DNA from: Lutacidiplasma sp049802875
GTDB taxonomy: Archaea; Thermoplasmatota; Thermoplasmata; Lutacidiplasmatales; UBA184
DNA length: 42,540 bases
Direction of reading: 5' to 3'
Assembly (NCBI GenBank): GCA_049802875.1
Contig: JBARNH010000011.1
Coordinates: forward strand, 1-42,540
This document shows, piece by piece, positions 1 through 6,279 of the stretch. Made by a program: the position numbers and the translations under genes. The notes below the pieces were generated by a model. That model was not told the origin of the DNA and ran no database searches. It saw only the letters and a list, made by a program, of their open reading frames with translations. Within the stretch, counting starts at the first letter, position 1, and the number at the start of each line of letters is the position of its first letter.

Positions 1-745
1 TCAGGGTCCCCGCCGGGTCTGAGACGAGGTCCTCGTAGCGAACCCGGAGGTACCGGTTCCGTGGTCGACCGCACAGCATCGTCGATAGGAGGTTCACGAG
101 CACCCACCGGATCGACATGCCCCACGCGTTGCGGACGACCTCGTGAAACTGCCCTCCCTGGGCCCGTGTGAGTCGAGAGTACATGACGGCGCGGCCGTCG
201 CGTACGAGGTGGAGGAAGTACGGTTCGAGCCCGAAAGGGCGCTGCAATTTGCGCACGAGGCCACGAACCGGGTGTTTGCTGAGGTCGACGATCGTCGGTA
301 CTCCCGCCGTCTCTGCGATCACGCGTTGGAAGTCGGCCGATCGTCCGGCGTGGGTCCGTAAGGGCTCCAATCCGAACTTTGCCGACACGGCGGTTCTAGG
401 AAGGGACGGGTAGTGCTCGTACCGATGTTGGCCGACCGCGAGCGCCTCCAGGTCGACTCGCCCGCTGCACCGCGCGAGCACTGAGGACCAAAACTCACAC
501 TCCGTCGCAGGGCGTCCGCACGAACACGGCCGGGACGGGTCCCGGAATCTGGCGGGAAGCGCCTGAAGTTCTCCGGTCGTCACAATCTGTGGGTGCGTTC
601 CGAGGAGGATTCCAAGGATTGTTGAACCGGACCGGTACGATCCGAGCACGTAGACGAGCTTCAAACTGTCCCGGGGACCGCCGGTTCCCGCCGCCGCGGG
701 ATGGGTCGCGTTTTTGGCCTCGTCGGGGAGGGTCTTGACTCGCAT
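1..745 (-). CDS. Sulfotransferase family protein, partial (C-terminus beyond window)
   Basis: Probably transfers a sulfuryl group from PAPS to an acceptor that cannot be named. Reading the minus strand from an ATG at 745 gives an open frame to base 1 with no stop. About residue 27 onward reads KLVYVLGSYRSGSTILGILL, a PAPS 5'-phosphosulfate loop (RSGST). It is followed by a Cys pair (PCSC), an HLVRDGRAVMYSR segment (3'-phosphate binding) and RYLRVRYEDLVSDP at the window edge. It is clearly paralogous to the divergent gene at 1116-2132: TTGEL, PARF, DLSK-PVRG and RYEDLV are shared in order. An in-frame ATG at 811 is an alternative start; a TATA-like box at 781-789 favours 745. The missing part should be roughly 80 residues, judged from the paralog. 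The family assignment is good; the substrate is unknown. Confidence 0.85.
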   Translation of the reverse strand, partial: MRVKTLPDEAKNATHPAAAGTGGPRDSLKLVYVLGSYRSGSTILGILLGTHPQIVTTGELQALPARFRDPSRPCSCGRPATECEFWSSVLARCSGRVDLEALAVGQHRYEHYPSLPRTAVSAKFGLEPLRTHAGRSADFQRVIAETAGVPTIVDLSKHPVRGLVRKLQRPFGLEPYFLHLVRDGRAVMYSRLTRAQGGQFHEVVRNAWGMSIRWVLVNLLSTMLCGRPRNRYLRVRYEDLVSDPAGTL

Positions 746-1115
746 CTCAGGTACGGACCCTTCCACGAGCCTTGTGTCTCGTATTTGACGGTGCCGGTCA
801 TCAGAGAACATTGTCACCCCCGCGCGAGGCAGGGCGACAGGTCGGCTTCCCCGCTGGGACCCACGTGGATCAATCTCCATTGTCTCACGGCGCAACTCCC
901 GTTCAGACGATGCTACATTTGATAGCCCATGTTCCAGTCGCAGGCCAGATGTCGGCGAGCCGCTCAATTCTCTGGAACGGAGCTGAGAACCGGCCGCACG
1001 TTCCCCGTCGGTACTCCGGCCGTCGGGTGGAAAGCCCACCCGGCCCGCTCGAACGGTGGTCTAATGGGGGTCGACGAGTGAGGCTGGGTGCGGGCGACTA
1101 CCAGGAGGCTCTTCC
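746..1115. other. Divergent intergenic region between the two sulfotransferases
   Basis: This is 370 nt without a convincing gene; short open frames here have no recognisable motif. It holds a TATA-like element for the minus-strand gene (781-789, GTCAAATAC on the minus strand) and a Shine-Dalgarno AGGAGG at 1103-1108, seven bases before the GTG start of the plus-strand gene. No tRNA or strong repeat was seen. Confidence 0.5.
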
Positions 1116-2132
1116 GTGATTCCATCAGGGGCTCAGCAGGGGGTCCTGCCGCCAGCGGTAGCCCCGGCCACCGGGAGAACTTCCCAGCAACTGTCGAGTG
1201 CCCAGCCTACCACCGGCCCTCGACGACTCAAACTGGTCTACATCGTGGGGGAGGTTCGGTCCGGTTCCACGCTCCACGGCATCCTACTCGGGGCACATCC
1301 GGGAGTCCGCACCACGGGCGAACTGTGCGGCCTCCCCGCCCGTTTCCATGAGACGGACCGAGGCTGTTCGTGCCTCAAGACCGCCCATGAGTGCGAGTTC
1401 TGGTCGGCCGTCGAAGCGCGGTGCCAAGGTCGGGTTGATCTGGCGCGACTGGAGCGCGACCAAGACCGTTACGAGTCGTATCGATCCCTCCCGAAGACGC
1501 TGCTCCAGGCTGCCTTCGGGTCCCCAGCGCTTCGCGACCACGTGCGAAGGGCCGCCGAGTTCTTTCGAGTGATCGCGGAGGTGGGGGGGGCCGAGGTTGT
1601 GATTGACCTCAGCAAGCGACCGGTCCGCGGTTACGTCTACTCCCTCTGTCGGGAGGCCGGATTGGACGTCTACTTCCTTCACGTCGTCCGCGACAGCCGC
1701 GCGGTGGTCTACTCCCGGATGTCGAAGCCGGGTACTTCGAAGTTCGAGGACGCGTTCCTCCGACGTACCCCGTGGAACCTCGGACCCCGTTGGGCGATCA
1801 CCAACCTGCTGTCCTCGATACTCTGTTCGCGCCCCCGCGACCGATACTTGCGCGTTCGCTACGAGGATCTCGTGGCCGACCCCGCGCGCGCCCTTGCGAA
1901 GATCGGAGCTTTTCTCCAGGTCGACTTCTCGGATGTCGCCGCGGCGATCGCTCGGAAGGAGTCCATTCCGGTGTCCCATATCATCGGGGCTAACCGCGTG
2001 CGGCTCCAACAGACGATCCAATTCACCGGGGACTTTGCTTGGCGCTCGAAACTATCGCCCCACAGTCAAAAGGTGGTCTGGGGTCTGGCCGGCTGGCTGG
2101 CCCTGACGTACGGGTACCAGTGGCGGGAATAG
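1116..2132 (+). CDS. Sulfotransferase family protein
   Basis: A 338-aa soluble protein. After a variable 38-residue N-terminus comes LKLVYIVGEVRSGSTLHGIL (residues 38-57), the PAPS 5'-phosphosulfate loop. FLHVVRDSRAVVYSRMS (about 190-207) matches the 3'-phosphate-binding segment, and RYLRVRYEDLVADP is the usual late motif. A Cys-rich stretch (GCSCLKTAHECEFW) is shared with the paralog at 1-745. The GTG start is fixed by AGGAGG seven bases upstream. The next gene is ATP sulfurylase, 88 nt downstream on the same strand, which would supply APS for PAPS synthesis, so sulfation of a small molecule, glycan or protein is plausible. No APS kinase is seen in the window. The acceptor is unknown. Confidence 0.87.
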   Translation: MIPSGAQQGVLPPAVAPATGRTSQQLSSAQPTTGPRRLKLVYIVGEVRSGSTLHGILLGAHPGVRTTGELCGLPARFHETDRGCSCLKTAHECEFWSAVEARCQGRVDLARLERDQDRYESYRSLPKTLLQAAFGSPALRDHVRRAAEFFRVIAEVGGAEVVIDLSKRPVRGYVYSLCREAGLDVYFLHVVRDSRAVVYSRMSKPGTSKFEDAFLRRTPWNLGPRWAITNLLSSILCSRPRDRYLRVRYEDLVADPARALAKIGAFLQVDFSDVAAAIARKESIPVSHIIGANRVRLQQTIQFTGDFAWRSKLSPHSQKVVWGLAGWLALTYGYQWRE

Positions 2133-2182
2133 CGGATCTTCGCCCACGGGCGTCGGGCGAACGGCTGCCGCGCGCGCGACGC

Positions 2183-2190
2183 TCTAATAC
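2183..2190 (+). promoter_or_regulatory. TATA box for sat
   Basis: TCTAATAC, centred about 34 nt upstream of the sat ATG at 2221, would give a leader of about 8 nt. Confidence 0.4.
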
Positions 2191-2220
2191 CTCGCGCGCT
2201 CCCGCTGGGCGACGGTTCCG

Positions 2221-3387
2221 ATGATTCCTTCTCCCCACGGCGGCCGCCTCGTTGACCGGCTCAAGCCGGCCGCGGAGCTCCAGCGAAGGGAGGCGGAGCG
2301 GAAGGACCTCCTGATCCTTCGGCCGTTCATCGACCAGGTCCTCGACGCAGAGAAGATCGGGATCGGAGCGTACAGTCCCCTGGAAGGATTCCAGGACGGC
2401 GCCACCGTCGAGTCCATCGTCGCGACCAATCGGTTGCCGAACGGCCTGCCGTGGACCATGCCGATCGTCCTGGCCCCGACCGGCAAGGAGAACCTGTCGG
2501 TCCTCAACGTGGCGCAAGCGGGCGATGAAATCGGCCTCGTCGACGCCGAGGGCCAATTGTTCGCCTTGCTGCACCTCGAAGAGAAGTTTCCCCTCGATAA
2601 ATCGCGGATCGCCGAGGCGGTGTATGCGACGCGCGATCCGGCGCACCCGAATGTCGCGGACCTCCTCGCGTCGGGCGACACCGCGCTCGCGGGTCCGATC
2701 GACTTGCTGCGGCGGCTCAACCACCCGACCGGGGCGCTCGAGCTCAGCCCCGCCGAGGCGCGGGCGGAGTTCGCCCGTCGGGGCTGGAAGAATGTGGTCG
2801 CCTACCAAACCCGGAACGTTCCGCACACCGCCCACGAGTACCTTCAGCGCTGCGTACTCGAGCGGGAGGAGGTCGACGGACTGCTGATCCATCCCGTGTT
2901 GGGGCGCCTCAAGAAGGGCGATTACCGACCCAGCGTGATCCTGGCCGCGTACCAGGAGCTCGTCCGGAACTACTACCCTGCCGAACGCGTCTTGCTGGCC
3001 GCCCTGAGCATCACGATGCGCTACGCCGGACCGAAGGCGGCGCTCTTCTTGGCCATCGTCCGCAAGAACTACGGATGCGGGATGTACATCGTGGGCCGCG
3101 ACCAGGCCGGTGTGGGCAAGTACTACGATCCGTTTGACTGCCAGCGGATCTTCGACCAGTATCCGATCGACGTCGTCCCCCTGAAGTTCGCCGAGACATT
3201 CTTTTGCCGGTCGTGCGGCTGGATGGCCACTTCGCGCACCTGCGCGCATCCCGCGGAGGACCGGATGAACACCAGCCAGACTCGGATCCGCGAGGCGCTC
3301 TCGCGCGGGGAGGCGCTCCCGAAGGAGATCATTCGCCCGGAGGTCGCCCGGGTGCTCTCGGGCGGCGACGTACTTCTCAAGGAGTGA
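2221..3387 (+). CDS. sat: Sulfate adenylyltransferase (ATP sulfurylase)
   Basis: Makes adenosine 5'-phosphosulfate and pyrophosphate from ATP and sulfate. At 388 aa it is the usual length of prokaryotic homomeric Sat. Visible are the N-terminal HGGRLVDRL, the catalytic QTRNVPHTAHEY (196-207, normally QxRNPxHxxH), VGRDQAGVG (291-299) and a zinc-site-like Cys set C329, C332, C341 with H343 (CRSCGWMATSRTCAH). The C-terminal TRIREAL matches the family. In most Sat proteins the second motif reads GRDHAG; here the His is Gln, an oddity near the nucleotide site. It lies directly downstream of a sulfotransferase and near a ComA-like gene, which suggests use for sulfation or sulfonate metabolism as well as assimilation. 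No dissimilatory genes (apr, dsr) are seen in the window. Confidence 0.95.
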   Translation: MIPSPHGGRLVDRLKPAAELQRREAERKDLLILRPFIDQVLDAEKIGIGAYSPLEGFQDGATVESIVATNRLPNGLPWTMPIVLAPTGKENLSVLNVAQAGDEIGLVDAEGQLFALLHLEEKFPLDKSRIAEAVYATRDPAHPNVADLLASGDTALAGPIDLLRRLNHPTGALELSPAEARAEFARRGWKNVVAYQTRNVPHTAHEYLQRCVLEREEVDGLLIHPVLGRLKKGDYRPSVILAAYQELVRNYYPAERVLLAALSITMRYAGPKAALFLAIVRKNYGCGMYIVGRDQAGVGKYYDPFDCQRIFDQYPIDVVPLKFAETFFCRSCGWMATSRTCAHPAEDRMNTSQTRIREALSRGEALPKEIIRPEVARVLSGGDVLLKE

Positions 3388-3557
3388 CGCCGGCCTTCCA
3401 AGGCCATCGGACTTGCCCGGGACCGCGCACCTCCATCCGTCCGACCTCTCTCGGTCGACCGCTTCTGGGGATCTCTACGCGCCGGGGTCTCGCGCGACGC
3501 GGGCGCTGGAGAGCGAATGAGCGTACCGCGCGAGTTCGGAGGTCCGCCTAACGACGG

Positions 3558-4958
3558 TCAGGCCCGGAAGGCGCCGATCACGTGACCCTGCAGCTCCGGA
3601 GGTACGTCGACCCCCATCAAGTCGAGGATCGTCGGGCCGATGTCGATGATCCTCTCCGCCGGGCCGCGCGCGCCGGCACCCGCGCTCGGCCCCGAGATCG
3701 AGTAGATCCCCTCGAAGGAGTGGACGGAGTCGTCCGGACCTGAATCGTTCTCTAAAAGGAAGAGGGAATCGTAGCCCACGGTCCCCAGCGAACGCCACGT
3801 CGCGTTGCCGAAGTAGACGATCAGGTCCGGCGCGTCGCCGCGCACCTCCCGGTAAAGCTCTCGCGGGCTCCGGGGGTCCGCCTCCAGTAGGTGGCCGTCG
3901 GGACGTTGGATCGCCCGGAACTCGGCCGCGAGCCGCGCTTCGAACGCCGGAACATCTTCCGGGGAAAGGATGCCCTCGGGTTCCCGACCTTTCACGTTGT
4001 AGAAGATACGGCCGTAGTAGCCTCCGGCGCCCCAGGCCCGGGTCCTCGACCAGTCGACCCGGGCCGATTCGATCGGAGTTCCCGGAGGTGGGCGGGGGCC
4101 CTCGAGCGTGAGGTGCCCCTGCCGGATCAGCCATTCGTTGACGCAGAAACCCCCCGCCATCGCTTGGCTGCCATGGTCGGACAACAGCATCACCCGAACG
4201 TCCTCGGAAACTCCGTCGATCAGCGCACCGATCTCCGCGTCGAGCATCCGATAGTAGTCTTCGACGAGCGCCCGGTACTTCGGGTGTTCTTCGTACCGCG
4301 GGTGGCTCGGGTCGAAGTACTTCCAGAAGGCGTGGTGGATACGATCCGGACCGATCTCGTGCAGGGCGAAAAAATCCCACCGCTCCTTCGCCCAAAGGTG
4401 TCGTGCCACCGCGAAGTGCTTCCGGGTCATCTGCGTCAGCTGGGCTCCCACCCGGTCTCGGTCCTCCGCCCGGAACGTGACGTCGAACTCGTACCCCCCG
4501 GCCGCGCGTTGGACCTCTTCTCGCAGTTCGGCAGGTGAAACGAATTCCGAGGAAGCATTGGGGGTCAGAAAGTCGGAGACGTAGACCCCGTTGACCCGCG
4601 GAGGCGGGAATCCCGGGGGCATTCCGATGACGCAGACCCGCTTACCGATTCGAGAAAGCCGGTCCCAGAGGAGCGGCTGGAGCGGAGTCCGCGACGTCGG
4701 GAGGTACATCTCCCAGTAGGTCCCGGGCCGACGATGTCGAAACCCGTAGAGCCCCAAAGTGCCGGGGTCCATTCCCGAGAACATGACCGCCCAGGCCGGA
4801 ACTGTGATCGGCGGGTCGGTGCTGAGTAGGGTCCCGTAGACTGACCGACTGAGGAGCTCCTGGACCCGGGGCATGAGCGGAAGAAATCGGTCGAACAGGA
4901 GACTCGGCGGCACCGAATCGAGACCAATGACGAGTGCACGAGAAGAACGGCGATGCAC
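3558..4958 (-). CDS. Alkaline phosphatase superfamily phosphodiesterase/nucleotide pyrophosphatase-like protein
   Basis: Two-metal hydrolase of phosphate or sulfate esters; the substrate cannot be read from sequence. Near the N-terminus RALVIGLDSVPP holds the first metal Asp, and PPITVPAWAVMFSG carries the Thr nucleophile position of the NPP branch. EIGPDRIHHAFW and LLSDHGSQ are metal sites, and DSVHSFEGIYSISGP is the late His motif. IIDIGPTILDLMG is the family C-terminus. The frame is open up to an ATG at 5090, but the GTG at 4958 (466 aa) sits 26 nt downstream of a TATA-like box (4981-4988), and the upstream 44 residues are Arg/Ser/Pro-rich, so 4958 is preferred. It lies between sat and the ComA-like gene, so a sulfatase role is possible; Thr rather than a formylglycine motif (C/S-x-P-x-R) argues for a phosphodiesterase. 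Confidence 0.85.
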   Translation of the reverse strand: MHRRSSRALVIGLDSVPPSLLFDRFLPLMPRVQELLSRSVYGTLLSTDPPITVPAWAVMFSGMDPGTLGLYGFRHRRPGTYWEMYLPTSRTPLQPLLWDRLSRIGKRVCVIGMPPGFPPPRVNGVYVSDFLTPNASSEFVSPAELREEVQRAAGGYEFDVTFRAEDRDRVGAQLTQMTRKHFAVARHLWAKERWDFFALHEIGPDRIHHAFWKYFDPSHPRYEEHPKYRALVEDYYRMLDAEIGALIDGVSEDVRVMLLSDHGSQAMAGGFCVNEWLIRQGHLTLEGPRPPPGTPIESARVDWSRTRAWGAGGYYGRIFYNVKGREPEGILSPEDVPAFEARLAAEFRAIQRPDGHLLEADPRSPRELYREVRGDAPDLIVYFGNATWRSLGTVGYDSLFLLENDSGPDDSVHSFEGIYSISGPSAGAGARGPAERIIDIGPTILDLMGVDVPPELQGHVIGAFRA

Positions 4959-4980
4959 AGGAGACCGGACGGCGGGCGCA

Positions 4981-4988
4981 AGATAACC
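4981..4988 (-). promoter_or_regulatory. TATA box for the AP-superfamily gene
   Basis: GGTTATCT on the minus strand, centred 26-27 nt from the GTG at 4958, which fits a leaderless transcript. Confidence 0.4.
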
Positions 4989-5171
4989 GTGGCGACTCTC
5001 GGCATTTTTTGAGGGCGGAACGGCCGAGGCGCGAGCGGACGGCGGGCGGTAGCGGACGGGAAATTCTCGACTCCGTCGAGCGAGGGACATCCGGGACCCG
5101 ACCGGCGGCGAGACCTTTTACCCAAGTCCGCCTCTCCCGCGCGCAGATTCAGCGCTGAAGAGGGGATTATC

Positions 5172-6170
5172 GTGGCAGCAATTGCATCCAAGGGGTCGCG
5201 ATCACGGTTCTTTCCCGCCGAGATCCCTCGGTTCTCTCGGCCCCGGTCTACGGGCATAACCCACTTACTCGACCGACTGGCCCCCCTCCACCGCGCGGAG
5301 CTCGCGTTCGCCGCGCCGTACATCGACGTCGCGAAGATCGGATGGGGCCTTCCGCTGCTCTTGCCCCGGTCCGCCGTTCAAGAGCGGATCAAGCTCTACC
5401 ACGAGTTCTCCATCGAAGTGTCCACCGGTGGCACGCTGCTCGAGTACGCGGTGACGCACGACCGGGTCCCTCAGCTGATGGACGAAGCGCGAGAGCTCGG
5501 TTTCGATATCATCGAGATCTCGAGCGGGATCATCGAGCTATCACCGGCCCAGATTGAGGGCCTTGCGAAGGCGGCCCGGGATCGTTCCCTCGACTTCTAC
5601 ATCGAGGTCGGCAAGAAGGACACTCACTACCAGCTCTCGCTGAAGGAGACGATCGCCCAGATCTCCCACGCCCGTACGCTCCGCCCGCGCAAGGTGATCG
5701 TGGAAAGTCGCGAGTCCGGCCGGGGTGTCGGCATTTACGACAGTGACGGGGCGATCAAGTGGGACTGGGTCCGGTCGATCCTCGCGGAGCACCCCCGGGA
5801 GGAGTTGATCTTCGAGGCTCCGCAAGAGATTCAGCAGGTCCAACTCCTACGGGAGCTCGGCTCGGACGTCAATCTAGGGAACGTCGCGCTGAGGTCGGTC
5901 GCGCCGCTCGCCAGCGAACGCCTGGGACTTCGGGGCGAGACGTTCGGCACGATTCGAACCTCGAAGGCGGTGAAGGGGCCACCGGCCGCGAAGTTCCTCT
6001 TCTTCCTCCTCGAGACGTACCGAGGACTCGACCAGAGCCAGCTCGCCCAGATGTCGCGGCTTCCCCGCCGAACGGTGCAGAGTGCGTTGGAGTCGCTCCG
6101 CCAGCAAGGGCTAGTCCAGGAGTCGGTCTCGTTGCAGGATTCTCGCCGTCGAGAGTACCGCCTCACGTAA
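5172..6170 (+). CDS. Phosphosulfolactate synthase (ComA) family protein fused to a winged helix
   Basis: ComA adds sulfite to phosphoenolpyruvate to form phosphosulfolactate, the first step of one coenzyme M route and of sulfolactate synthesis. Residues about 15-265 carry the family motifs: DVAKIGWG, STGGTLLEY, FDIIEISSGIIEL, IEVGKKD, ESRESG-GVGIYD, IFEAPQEIQQ and GSDVNLGNVA. ComA proteins are normally about 250 aa; this one is 332 aa because residues about 275-332 form a second domain, LDQSQLAQMSRLPRRTVQSA followed by LRQQGLV and a basic wing, typical of a MarR/ArsR-like winged helix. The start is GTG. No other coenzyme M genes are visible. The enzyme may be catalytic, autoregulatory or purely a sulfonate or PEP-sensing regulator; the fusion itself is certain from the continuous frame. 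Confidence 0.88.
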   Translation: MAAIASKGSRSRFFPAEIPRFSRPRSTGITHLLDRLAPLHRAELAFAAPYIDVAKIGWGLPLLLPRSAVQERIKLYHEFSIEVSTGGTLLEYAVTHDRVPQLMDEARELGFDIIEISSGIIELSPAQIEGLAKAARDRSLDFYIEVGKKDTHYQLSLKETIAQISHARTLRPRKVIVESRESGRGVGIYDSDGAIKWDWVRSILAEHPREELIFEAPQEIQQVQLLRELGSDVNLGNVALRSVAPLASERLGLRGETFGTIRTSKAVKGPPAAKFLFFLLETYRGLDQSQLAQMSRLPRRTVQSALESLRQQGLVQESVSLQDSRRREYRLT

Positions 6171-6249
6171 GGGGCGCGCCCCGAAAGCGAGTTCGCGGGC
6201 CGGCCACGAAGTACGCATCGTTCACTTTGACACCGGCAAATCGCCCGCG

Positions 6250-6257
6250 TTTTTATA
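6250..6257 (+). promoter_or_regulatory. TATA box for the Kelch/PKD gene
   Basis: TTTTTATA centred 26 nt upstream of the GTG at 6280, the canonical archaeal spacing for transcription starting at the start codon. It decides this GTG as the start. Confidence 0.6.
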
Positions 6258-6279
6258 CCGGGATAATGGTCCACGGCGC

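Noticed and set aside
3556..3577. GGTCAGGCCCGGAAGG resembles the conserved loop of SRP RNA helix 8.
   Set aside because: The bases after it do not match the required AGCAG side of the loop, and the stretch encodes the conserved C-terminus of the AP-superfamily protein.
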